Assembly (NCBI GenBank): GCA_039944535.1 | Contig: JBDUYP010000004.1 | Coordinates: 248,001-312,000, forward strand | Direction: 5' to 3' | Length of the DNA stretch: 64,000 nt | Origin: JAMZMI01 sp039944535 | Lineage (GTDB): Bacteria > Bacteroidota > Bacteroidia > Cytophagales > Cyclobacteriaceae | Shown here: piece after piece, positions 25,903 to 34,763 of the stretch | How positions within the stretch are numbered: position 1 is the first letter of the stretch | How the letters are laid out: each line of letters opens with the position of its first letter | Notes under the pieces: model-generated | Told to the model about the DNA's origin: nothing | The model's database searches: none | The model's input: the letters and a program-made list of their open reading frames with translations, nothing else | Program-made: the position numbers and the translations under genes

Positions 25903-27381
25903 TTAGTTTATTGCTTGGTTAATATCTGTTTCAGACAATGGCAATACGAAGTATCTGTGTTCCTCGTAGCTAAAGTTTGTGGAGGACGAAAGCGCACCTT
26001 CTGCGGTGCTTTCTCCGTACCTCATGAGGTCATAAAATCGGTGAAACTCAAGTCCTAGCTCCACCCGACGTTCATGTCTAATCGCTTCTCGTAGTTGGTT
26101 TTTGTCTGTTGTAGCTACATCGGCGAGTAGCTCCGCAGGCACAGCACCAAAGCCAGAAAGGCTTTCATCGAAGAGATAACTCTCTCGTGCTCTTTTCCTT
26201 ACCTCGTTTAGTGGAGCCAATGCTTCAGCACCTCGGTTGAGCTCGTTTAGAGCTTCTGCCTTCATCAGCAACACTTCAGCGTACCGCATGAAGACATAAT
26301 CCAGACCGCCATCACCTTTGGTTCCTTTTGGTACTTCTGATAATGGTTGTAGGTGTTTCTTCCCGATAAAGCCAGTTGGGGACCATGTAGGGTCATAGGT
26401 CTCGCCATTGAGCCATGTACTGCCCTCTCTCCCCACGCTGTAGTCCAACCTTGGATCTACCACATCACCGCTGGTCACCTCAAATTCATCTACAAAGTTC
26501 TGTGTAGGTGCATTAAAGAAATAGCCATTTTCAGTTTGCGGCGCAAAATACTGATTGAGATAAGAGCCGAGTTTTGGAGATGTTTCTGACAAATGCCTGA
26601 TTGAGAAAACTGCCTCCTGATTGGCTTGATTCCCAAGTGTGAAATTGTCTGTATAAAGCGGAACAAGCCCATAAGAAGTCACAGCATCCAATTCTGAGAT
26701 GGCATCCAGTGCTCCCTGATAGTCTTCCTGAAACAATTTTGATTTGGCCAACAATCCCCATGCTGAACCTGCTGAAGCACGTCCATCAGTCTCGGTTGGA
26801 AGCATCATAGCTGCAGTTTCAAGGTCTTCATCTATTTGCTCATAAATGGCCTCCACGCTGCTCAGAGGGACATGAATCTGGTCTGAAGTCAAAGGTGGCT
26901 TGAGTTTCAAAGGCAACTCACCGAAAAGATTGACGAGGTGGAAGTAGAAATAGGATCTTAAGAAAAGGGCTTCTCCTTCTATCTCATCTTTTCTCGTTTC
27001 GTCCATTTCTATAGCCGGCAGACTGGCCAGCAAATAATTGGCTCTGGTTATTCCTTCGTAATAGTGTTTCCAGAGATTATTGAGATATGAATTGCTCGGC
27101 TGATAGCTGAATTCATCTATAAACTGAATATCATTCTGATCACCAGGCTGTCCGCCCTTCACCGCATCATCTGAGGCCACATCCCCAAAGACCCACAGGT
27201 TATTGCGAACATCGCTGAAAGAAACCGCATTGTACACTCCCGTCAGAGCGAGCTCAGCATGTTCAGCAGTTTGGTAAAACGTAGAGTTGGAATAGGTGCC
27301 CTGCAGGTCTTCCTCCAGAAAGTCATCGCATCCAAATATGAATGATCCCAGCAACGATATGTAAAGAATATTTTTTCTCAT
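25903..27381 (-). CDS. susD: SusD/RagB-family outer-membrane glycan-binding lipoprotein
   Basis: 492 residues with lipobox SFIFGC at residue 18. The N-terminal SusD_N-like region (DDFLEEDLQGTYSNSTFYQT, AELALTGVYNAV) and the TPR-containing body (GEALFLRSYFYFHLVNLFGE) are typical. The C-terminal RagB/SusD block has YVFMRYAEVLLMKAEALNEL and LREAIRHERRVELGLEFHRF. It works as the lid over the SusC barrel and binds the polysaccharide. It starts 13 bases after the SusC stop. Confidence 0.95.
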   Translation of the reverse strand: MRKNILYISLLGSFIFGCDDFLEEDLQGTYSNSTFYQTAEHAELALTGVYNAVSFSDVRNNLWVFGDVASDDAVKGGQPGDQNDIQFIDEFSYQPSNSYLNNLWKHYYEGITRANYLLASLPAIEMDETRKDEIEGEALFLRSYFYFHLVNLFGELPLKLKPPLTSDQIHVPLSSVEAIYEQIDEDLETAAMMLPTETDGRASAGSAWGLLAKSKLFQEDYQGALDAISELDAVTSYGLVPLYTDNFTLGNQANQEAVFSIRHLSETSPKLGSYLNQYFAPQTENGYFFNAPTQNFVDEFEVTSGDVVDPRLDYSVGREGSTWLNGETYDPTWSPTGFIGKKHLQPLSEVPKGTKGDGGLDYVFMRYAEVLLMKAEALNELNRGAEALAPLNEVRKRARESYLFDESLSGFGAVPAELLADVATTDKNQLREAIRHERRVELGLEFHRFYDLMRYGESTAEGALSSSTNFSYEEHRYFVLPLSETDINQAIN

Positions 27382-27394
27382 GATTCTTGTGATT

Positions 27395-30300
27395 TTAGAA
27401 GCTCAGGTTTACGCCAATATTGTATGATCTGGCCGACGGATAAGTACCCCAGTCGATGCTCCTGGCCATATCTCCATCTCCAGTGGCGTTATCGCTGGTA
27501 GTCATCTCTGGATCCAGGCCGTAATATTTGGTGAAAGTCAACAGGTTCTGACCAGACACATAGATTCTCAAATTGGACAGGTTGAGTTTGTCCAAAACGC
27601 TCTGGGGAAAGGTGTAGCCTATCTGCACGTTTTTCAGCCTGGTATAAGACCCATCTCTAAGAAATCTGGTGGAGATGCGGGTGTTGTTATTGCTACCACT
27701 CCAGGAGGCTCTCGGGTATTCATTGGACGTACCTTCACCGGTCCATCGGTTATCGTAATACTCTTTTGTAAGATTGAATGGTCTATAAAAGCCCTCTATG
27801 TCGTGAAAGGCCACATTGTAGATATCAAAGGCATAAGCCCCTTGAAAGAATAGTGTGGCGTCAAAGTTTTTGTAGCTACCTGATAGGTTTAGCCCTGCCG
27901 TGAACTTTGGAATAGGACTACCTACATGCTTTCTGTCATTTTCATCAATAAAATTATCGCCATTCTGATCTTTAAACTTCACATCTCCGGGACGAATGCT
28001 ATTGCTCTGATACGCGCTAGTGGCTATATCTAGCTGATTCTGAAAAATCCCACTCATCTCATACATGTAAAAAGAACCAACTGGGTGACCTTTTTCTGTT
28101 TTAGTAGTAAAGCTGCTACCGATTGCCCCTCCGGAAATAAAGCCGTCCATGCTCAATACTTCGTTGTGCAGATATGCCCCGTTTCCGGAAATATTGAAGC
28201 TGAAATCTTCAAAGGTTTTTCTATACCCCAGTTGCAGTTCCACGCCTTGATTGAGGATTTCCCCATTGTTGACCCAGGCAGCAGAAGCATATCCGGCGCT
28301 CGGAGGGTTTGGAGCTTTCACGAGCATATCAGTGGTGAGCTTATAGTAGTAGTCCAGCGATCCATAAAGTGCGCCCTGATTGATTTCAAAATCAATTCCA
28401 GTATTGAACTGCTTACTAGATTCCCATTTTACTTCATTGTTTCCTAGCTGCGTAACAGCATAACCATCTGAATATGAGGATGAACTGAATGGATAATTAT
28501 AGTTAGGACTTATCAGATCAGAGTAGGCATAGTTGCCTATTTCCTGATTACCTATTTCACCATAGCCTACTCTCAGTTTCAATTGAGAGATGAGGTCTGA
28601 ATTGATCAGGAAAGACTCGTTGTGCAAATTCCATCCACCGGAAACGGCATAAAATGTACCCCATTTATTTGCTGAAGCAAACCGTGAAGATCCATCCTGT
28701 CTTATAGAAGCGCTGATCTGATATTTATTGTTGAAACTGTAATCAGCCTTACCGAAAAAGGATAATAATGTAAATGCATATCGTCCTTCGCTCACGGATG
28801 GCTCACCCATGCCATTGCCCAGATAAACGAGGTTAGGGTCCTGATCTGGAAAATCACGCCCTGTCTGGCTGGAAAAATATCCTTGGGTCCTTATAGCTTC
28901 TGACCCCACTAAAATGCTAAACCTGTGATGATCCAATTTTTTATCAAACTGGAGCACATTGTTATTTGTCCATGATACAGCGCTGGTTTGCTGTACGTTC
29001 AGTCTGTTTGGATTATTGATTCTGTCGTTTGAGCCCCAGTTTCTATCAAACCTTCTTTGTAGTCCATTCTCCGAATCAAACCCAAAATTTGAGGTGAGCT
29101 TTAAGCCTTCAGCTAGATTTAAGATTCCGAAGACCTTACCAAAGTATCGATCAGTAATCAGTTTGTTGTCAGCATATTCGGTGAGCCCCACAGGGTTGTA
29201 ACCATCGCCGAAAAAGCCGGGATATTCTGGCAGGTCAACAAAATCATCATTTTCATCATAGATGGGAATGGCTGGCGTTCGGAATAATGCATAGCGAACG
29301 ATACTACCACCGTTACCACCTGCCCCATCACCGGAACTTCCTATGATATCTCTATGTGATCTTGAGACATTCAAATTCAAACCAGTTGTCAACCAGTTGT
29401 TCATTTTGGTGTTCAGGTTGACCCTGCCGGAAAGACGATCATATGCACTGCCTCGTATGATTCCCTCCTGATCAAAGTATGTCATGGATAAGAGGTATTG
29501 GGTCTTTTCATTACCTCCGCTTGCAGTGATCCCGTAATTTTGGATCATCGCCGTTCTGAAAATCGATTCAAGGTGGTTTACATCTGGAAGGCCTGCGGAA
29601 ATTTCGTCTGTTATTAGAGCTCGCTTGAACAAATCATCCGTGACAAAAGCATTGTCATTATTGGCGGCTTCATTGTACATTTCGATATACTGATCACGGT
29701 TGGTCATTTCGGTCAGTGTGCCATGAACTTGCACACCCATCTGTGTATTGATACTAACAGAAGATCTGTCTTTGGACCCTTTCTTAGTTGTGATCAAAAC
29801 CACTCCATTGTTTGCTCTGGAGCCATAAAGAGCCGCTGCAGAAGCATCTTTGAGTATGGTGATCTCCTCAATATCCTGCGGTGAAAGAATGTTTAAAACC
29901 TCTCTGGTTGGGACTCCATCTACAACATACAGGGGATCATTGCTACTATTGAGCGAGCCTATACCTCGAATCCTTACAGAGACACCTTCGCCAGGAGCAC
30001 CGGTCACCTGCGAGATGTTCACTCCTGGGGCTCTACCCTGAAGGGCTTGATCTATTCCCGCTACGGGAAGTGCGTTGAGCTCTTTTCCCTTAACAGAAGT
30101 GAGTGCGCCTGTTACATCTCCCTTGGTCTGGGTGCTATAACCCACCACGATTACTTCATCAAGCTGTTTTTCATCCAGCTCCAGACCAACGTTAATGGTG
30201 GATTTACCCGCAATGGGAATAATTTGGGTAGAATACCCTATGAAAGAAACCACCATATTAGATGCTGAAAGTGAATCCGGAACAGAAAACGCGAAGTTTC

Positions 30301-30469
30301 CTTCAAAGTCTGTAATAGTTCCAAGCGTGGTGTTCTCAATAAAAACACTCGCACCAATAACCTCTATCCCAGTTTCATCTGTAACCTTACCGGTCACTCG
30401 CTGCTGTGCCGAAGCATACCAGCTGGTCAGTAGCAAGCACATCAAGAAAAGCAACTTGTATGTTTTCAT
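27395..30469 (-). CDS. susC: SusC/RagA-family TonB-dependent transporter
   Basis: About 1024 residues from the ATG at 30469 (MKTYKLLFLMCLLLTSWYAS); the frame also opens at 30502, overlapping the upstream stop. After the signal peptide comes a carboxypeptidase-like CarboxypepD_reg domain (VTGKVTDETGIEVIGASVFI). The TonB-box region is DEVIVVGYSTQTKGDVTGAL, and the plug carries LQGRAPGVNISQVTGAPGEG, VRIRGIGSLNSSNDPLYVVD and ILKDASAAALYGSRANNGVV. The 22-strand barrel ends in the aromatic INVNLSF-like terminus (YNIGVNLSF). It imports oligosaccharides across the outer membrane together with SusD. Confidence 0.96.
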   Translation of the reverse strand: MKTYKLLFLMCLLLTSWYASAQQRVTGKVTDETGIEVIGASVFIENTTLGTITDFEGNFAFSVPDSLSASNMVVSFIGYSTQIIPIAGKSTINVGLELDEKQLDEVIVVGYSTQTKGDVTGALTSVKGKELNALPVAGIDQALQGRAPGVNISQVTGAPGEGVSVRIRGIGSLNSSNDPLYVVDGVPTREVLNILSPQDIEEITILKDASAAALYGSRANNGVVLITTKKGSKDRSSVSINTQMGVQVHGTLTEMTNRDQYIEMYNEAANNDNAFVTDDLFKRALITDEISAGLPDVNHLESIFRTAMIQNYGITASGGNEKTQYLLSMTYFDQEGIIRGSAYDRLSGRVNLNTKMNNWLTTGLNLNVSRSHRDIIGSSGDGAGGNGGSIVRYALFRTPAIPIYDENDDFVDLPEYPGFFGDGYNPVGLTEYADNKLITDRYFGKVFGILNLAEGLKLTSNFGFDSENGLQRRFDRNWGSNDRINNPNRLNVQQTSAVSWTNNNVLQFDKKLDHHRFSILVGSEAIRTQGYFSSQTGRDFPDQDPNLVYLGNGMGEPSVSEGRYAFTLLSFFGKADYSFNNKYQISASIRQDGSSRFASANKWGTFYAVSGGWNLHNESFLINSDLISQLKLRVGYGEIGNQEIGNYAYSDLISPNYNYPFSSSSYSDGYAVTQLGNNEVKWESSKQFNTGIDFEINQGALYGSLDYYYKLTTDMLVKAPNPPSAGYASAAWVNNGEILNQGVELQLGYRKTFEDFSFNISGNGAYLHNEVLSMDGFISGGAIGSSFTTKTEKGHPVGSFYMYEMSGIFQNQLDIATSAYQSNSIRPGDVKFKDQNGDNFIDENDRKHVGSPIPKFTAGLNLSGSYKNFDATLFFQGAYAFDIYNVAFHDIEGFYRPFNLTKEYYDNRWTGEGTSNEYPRASWSGSNNNTRISTRFLRDGSYTRLKNVQIGYTFPQSVLDKLNLSNLRIYVSGQNLLTFTKYYGLDPEMTTSDNATGDGDMARSIDWGTYPSARSYNIGVNLSF

Positions 30470-30498
30470 CTTATTTTGATTAATAGTTCTGTTATCCA

Positions 30499-32229
30499 TC
30501 ACTTATAAGCGACTATTTTGTCCTGAACGAAAAACTTATCACCTCTTTGCTGCACTTTAGCTTCGTGAGGTATCACCACCATAAGTGCTGCCTCGTCGGC
30601 AGGTATTTCAAAAGAGCCAATCCCTGAAACTCCTGATGCCACCACTGTGTGGGTAAGCACATTGTAGAGATCCACAGGATTTGCCTCCCTATTTTCAAAT
30701 GTTATGCGCTTAGCCTCTGCGAATGGGTTGTAGTAGAGATAAGTTGGAAAACTATCTGCTCCATAAAAATCAGTCGCATTGCAATTGAGCTGGAGGATTT
30801 TCTCCTGGTTCGTTTGCTTTATGATTGCTCCGTATATGCCGGCATATGCCGAGCTGTAAAGGCTAAACATCGACTCATCAGGCTGGCCAGGTAACCAGTT
30901 GGGGCCGTCACCCAATGCTACTGGTTCTACTCCTTTTAGACTTTCCTTGCCATAAGCATCTGTTTTTCGCAAACCCTCATAGGCGATTACATTTTTGGTA
31001 ATCACTTTCTTTTCAGGCAGCCACTGGTGCTCATTATCTATTTCGTATGGATAAAAAAGCCTAGCAGCATTGGACGCATTGAGCATCCATTTACCTATTG
31101 CTCTGGCAAAAGAGGGATCGTACTTCACCATGGGCACCAGAGGCCATGCCATGCTGTGGGTATTCATGAGAAACGCATATCCGCCACCGTCGGTAATACT
31201 TCCCTGCAAACCGTGTACATCATACGGACCCCATTTTTCTGATATTACTCCCCACCCGGTTCTTCCTCTCTCCGCTTTGCAGCCATCAAAAGACCAGTTC
31301 AATATTTTAAGCACGTCATAATCAGTGCCGTGCTCTGCATTTAGTCGAGAAGCCACGTATGCGCCAAAAGGCAGCAAAACTTCATAAAACCGACTTTCCT
31401 TTAAGTTTTCAAGAGCTGCAATGGCCGATTTGGCTCCAGCCAGGTATTTCTCATCGCCAAACTTGTTGTATGCACTCAGCAGTACATAGGCATGACCTGC
31501 AGCTGCATCTTCTTGCGGAGGAATGTGATTATTCATCCCTTTCATCATAGCGTAATCAAAGTATGAATACTCATAATTTCCACTGAGTATTGAGTCCGCT
31601 TTATAAAACTGCTCGGCCACCGTTCGCTGGATTTGCTCCGCATTTTCCACATTGGGATACAAATCACTTACAGCATAAAAAAGCAAGTTTGGATAGACGT
31701 CATACCACCAGTCGCGACCGTAACCACCCCCTAACATTGCAATATCAGGGTTGGTGTTGTTCATCACAATATTCCATCCAGTATCGCTATTGAAGTAGTT
31801 CTGAGACATCTTCACGTAGTTGAACCCATTCTGATTGGTCTTGTCTATCCCTGAGAGTCCGGCGCTCATCAACGCGCCCAAAGAAGTCAAAGACTCATGA
31901 AAGTCAGGATGAGCCTTGAAGCCCTGACGCACATCTCCAATCACAGTGAAGAGACCAAATGTCTCCTGATCAATGTTGCGTTTTGAGGAGTCCATCCAAA
32001 TCAATGGCATGAACTCCCCTAGCTGGTTAGGATCAAAAACGTATTGGTCAAAATTGATTGCTTTTTCCTGCCACTTAAGCTGCTTATAAGGCTCAGGGAG
32101 GTTTGGCATACCTTCCACTCTGCTGATGGCTGTCTGCACTACTTTTTCTGGAACCTCGCTGCATCCGCTTATAATGAGCGACGCAGTGAACATGAGCAAT
32201 AAATACTGTTTTTTAAATAGTTGTTTCAT
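30499..32229 (-). CDS. Lipoprotein putative glycosidase (unassigned family)
   Basis: 576 residues with lipoprotein signal ending LIISGC. It is homologous end to end to the first 530 or so residues of the secreted protein at 21670-24726: LSGIDKTNQNGFNYV, RDWWYDVYPNLLFYAVSDLY, LNAEHGTDYDVLKILNWSFD, YDPSFARAIGKWMLNASNAA and DSFPTYLYYNPFAEAKRITF. The pattern of repeated helices and a C-terminal beta-sandwich fits an alpha/alpha-toroid glycosidase or lyase, but I recognise no named family. Conserved acidic residues in DWWYD and YGPYDVHG-like stretches are candidates for catalysis. It overlaps the MFS gene by 17 bases and lies just before SusC. Confidence 0.75.
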   Translation of the reverse strand: MKQLFKKQYLLLMFTASLIISGCSEVPEKVVQTAISRVEGMPNLPEPYKQLKWQEKAINFDQYVFDPNQLGEFMPLIWMDSSKRNIDQETFGLFTVIGDVRQGFKAHPDFHESLTSLGALMSAGLSGIDKTNQNGFNYVKMSQNYFNSDTGWNIVMNNTNPDIAMLGGGYGRDWWYDVYPNLLFYAVSDLYPNVENAEQIQRTVAEQFYKADSILSGNYEYSYFDYAMMKGMNNHIPPQEDAAAGHAYVLLSAYNKFGDEKYLAGAKSAIAALENLKESRFYEVLLPFGAYVASRLNAEHGTDYDVLKILNWSFDGCKAERGRTGWGVISEKWGPYDVHGLQGSITDGGGYAFLMNTHSMAWPLVPMVKYDPSFARAIGKWMLNASNAARLFYPYEIDNEHQWLPEKKVITKNVIAYEGLRKTDAYGKESLKGVEPVALGDGPNWLPGQPDESMFSLYSSAYAGIYGAIIKQTNQEKILQLNCNATDFYGADSFPTYLYYNPFAEAKRITFENREANPVDLYNVLTHTVVASGVSGIGSFEIPADEAALMVVIPHEAKVQQRGDKFFVQDKIVAYK

Positions 32230-33529
32230 TTGCTGCTGTTAATACTGTTAAAGGTTTTTCATCTGATTCTTCTTGTTTTCCTTCGTAAGAATCAGCTTGT
32301 TTGGTGATATGCTTCGCCAATGGAATAGAAAGCAATTGCAACATTGCTACCACGATGAGTGAGTATTTCAAGGCAAAAGTTTCTGACACATAGGTGGCCA
32401 GAGCGATGAACAGCCCTAAACCAAAGAACCTGCCAAGATAAAGGCCAAACTCATGGTTAAAAATGTAAGCAAACTCATTGCGTTTCTCTTTTGCAGAAAC
32501 CACATCAATTACACGCATTTGAATAGGGAAATATGCGATATCATGCAGTGGCTGAAAAAGCACTTTGCACAACACAAACACCATGACACCTATGGACGAG
32601 AACATAATCCCATTGACCAAGGTGCCAGCCGCGAAAATGATAAGTCCCGCTGACAAAATTGCTATCCTATGCTTAGGTTTGGCCATTCGGCCAATGAGGT
32701 AAAGCATGACAGCTGTGAAAGCGCCACTCACACCTTGAATAAGGCCAAGAGACCCTTCATCACCCACAAGTCTCATGATCAAAATGGCCGGTGCTGTTAC
32801 GAGGTAGCCCTGTACCATTCCTTTGAGACCCGCCAGCACCATGAGTTTATTCCAGAGTTGATCAAACTTTAAATAGAGGAACTTCTTTTGGACGGGGTTT
32901 TTGAACTTATCCTTGTGAATCACTATGCTTGAAAGAATCGTCAATAGCACCACTACCACTGTTACCATGCGGTAACTCTGTGCCATCTGTCCACCAAACC
33001 AGCCATTTCTGTTTGCCGCTCCTAAAAACCATCCTACGGCTAATGGAACCAATATGGCTGTGATGGTATAAAAGAATGTCTCAAGCCCATAGTAATAGTT
33101 GCGGTTGAGGTTGTTGGTAGTGCCAAGGGCTAGATAGTCTCTGTTGGCCCAGAAAAAACCAAATGAAGCCCCCATGAGAAAACCAGCGACAGCCACACCT
33201 TCAAAGGAAAGTGTTTCCAACCCCATCATGACAAACATAGAAACCCCACTGAGGAGCATCCCGAAGCTGTAGAGATTGCTAATCCGGAACCACCTGAGCA
33301 AATACCCATTGATCATAAAAGTGAATGGAATGCCTGTGTAAACAGTGAGCTGATATAGTGCCACGATTTTAGGGTCGTTGCTGCTACGCATGATATATGC
33401 CCCTACAAAAATCTCAATTACAGGTAGTACAAATGCATAGATCATGTTGGTCATGAGCAACACCTGCATGTCTCTGGGCTGCTCCTTGAAGAAGCCTGTT
33501 TCTTTGGTTAGTTTACTCAACAATTTCAT
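32213..33529 (-). CDS. MFS sugar transporter (inner membrane)
   Basis: 438 residues with about twelve membrane segments and no signal peptide. The first starts near MTNMIYAFVLPVIEIFVGAY; the loop with FFWANRDYLALGTTNN and the central break with HKDKFKNPVQKKFLYLKF separate two six-helix halves. Its place between a cytosolic GH130 gene and a lipoprotein enzyme gene indicates that it brings the oligosaccharide made in the periplasm into the cytosol. The exact sugar cannot be told. It overlaps both neighbours (4 and 17 bases). Confidence 0.88.
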   Translation of the reverse strand: MKLLSKLTKETGFFKEQPRDMQVLLMTNMIYAFVLPVIEIFVGAYIMRSSNDPKIVALYQLTVYTGIPFTFMINGYLLRWFRISNLYSFGMLLSGVSMFVMMGLETLSFEGVAVAGFLMGASFGFFWANRDYLALGTTNNLNRNYYYGLETFFYTITAILVPLAVGWFLGAANRNGWFGGQMAQSYRMVTVVVVLLTILSSIVIHKDKFKNPVQKKFLYLKFDQLWNKLMVLAGLKGMVQGYLVTAPAILIMRLVGDEGSLGLIQGVSGAFTAVMLYLIGRMAKPKHRIAILSAGLIIFAAGTLVNGIMFSSIGVMVFVLCKVLFQPLHDIAYFPIQMRVIDVVSAKEKRNEFAYIFNHEFGLYLGRFFGLGLFIALATYVSETFALKYSLIVVAMLQLLSIPLAKHITKQADSYEGKQEESDEKPLTVLTAANETTI

Positions 33530-34572
33530 ACACCTAGAGATTTTAAGATTTCATTGATAGAAAAGGTCGCTCCGCAGATTACCTCGTCGCTCGCACCATA
33601 ATAGACCGTCACTTTATCGCCATCTACCAGATGGCCATTGGTAAAGACCACATTGCCAAAAAAACCTGTCTGCTCATACTCAGCATTGGGTTCCATGATT
33701 GGCTCTTCGCTTCTGGCAAGCACTTTAGAAGGATCATTCAAGTCCAACAATAACGCACCCAGACAGTAGCGATGATTTTCATCTGCCCCATGGTAAATTT
33801 CCAACCATCCGGCGGCTGTTTTAATTGGGGCAGCTCCAGCACCTACCCGGGCACTATCCCAATACCCCTTTCGCGACGTAGCTATGCACTTATGATTGCC
33901 CCAATGCTCCAGATCAGGAGACTCTGCTATCCAGATATAATTACCCCCTATAGATGGACTGCTTGGCCTGTGCAGTGCATAATATTTTCCATTGATGGGC
34001 TCTTCAAACAGTGCGCAATCTTTATTGTGCGCAGGGAAGATCATCCCTTTGCGGTCAAATGTTTTCCAGTCACTGGTGGTAATCAAACCAACACCTACCC
34101 CCGTGGGAGAAACTCTCGTGTATGTCAAATAGAAAGTCCCTCCGATCTCAGACACCCGGCAATCCTCAATACCGAAAGTCTCCTGAGCGCCCAAAGGAAA
34201 GATGGAGCTGTATTCAGCATCTTCACCAAAGTGAATGCCATCATCACTGCTCATTAATTTTAAATGCGAAAGCGTGGAGAGGTAATTCACACCATCATAT
34301 TCGAATACGCGTTTGTCACTATCATCAAACTTTGGATCATCGTTTTGGAAAGTAAGAAGCTCCAGTTGACCGTCCTCATTATATATAGGTAAGGTCGTTT
34401 TTCCCTCTTCCTGAACAGGTCTTTCTGCCACTCGCACCAAAAGCCATGTTTTATTGTTATACCTGAATACACCTGGATTAAGTAAGCACTCAATCTTCAT
34501 AGAAGGTGTACTTGGTCGTACATCCTTTGGCGCAAGAATTGGGTTTTGTTTAAACCTTCTTGATATATCCAT
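33526..34572 (-). CDS. GH130 family glycoside phosphorylase or hydrolase
   Basis: About 348 residues from the ATG at 34572 (MDISRRFKQNPILAP); the frame to 34653 is not used, because it runs into the divergent promoter region. There is no signal peptide, so the enzyme is cytosolic. Family features are KIECLLNPGVFRYNNKTWLL, GIEDCRVSEIGGTFYLTYT, YWDSARVGAGAAPIKTAAGW and IYHGADENHRYCLGALLLD, which fit the five-bladed propeller of GH130. Most GH130 enzymes phosphorolyse beta-mannosides and some hydrolyse beta-1,2-mannosides; which applies is not clear. With the MFS gene it forms an import-and-cleave pair. First gene of locus A. Confidence 0.88.
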   Translation of the reverse strand: MDISRRFKQNPILAPKDVRPSTPSMKIECLLNPGVFRYNNKTWLLVRVAERPVQEEGKTTLPIYNEDGQLELLTFQNDDPKFDDSDKRVFEYDGVNYLSTLSHLKLMSSDDGIHFGEDAEYSSIFPLGAQETFGIEDCRVSEIGGTFYLTYTRVSPTGVGVGLITTSDWKTFDRKGMIFPAHNKDCALFEEPINGKYYALHRPSSPSIGGNYIWIAESPDLEHWGNHKCIATSRKGYWDSARVGAGAAPIKTAAGWLEIYHGADENHRYCLGALLLDLNDPSKVLARSEEPIMEPNAEYEQTGFFGNVVFTNGHLVDGDKVTVYYGASDEVICGATFSINEILKSLGV

Positions 34573-34763
34573 ATTATTTGAATGAATTATTGTTAATGAG
34601 ATAATATTTAACTCTTCAAAAATCAATTGATTGTGAATTTCATAATATGGCAATATTGATGTGTCCTCTCCGGTTCAAATTGTGTTTACTATATTCCAGA
34701 GGTCGAAATTTTCTTGATTTTATTACTATTTTGGACACAAAAAACACCAGTGAGGACAAGGAC
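34573..34763. promoter_or_regulatory. Divergent control region between GH130 and the HTCS gene
   Basis: 191 bases hold both promoters. AATCAATTGATT (34621-34632) is a perfect 12-bp palindrome. TGTGTCC (34660-34666) and GGACACA (34733-34739) are inverted arms 66 bases apart. These are candidate sites for the AraC-type domain of the HTCS. A rightward -7-like TATTTTG lies just before 34733. No exact TAnnTTTG was found. Confidence 0.45.
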
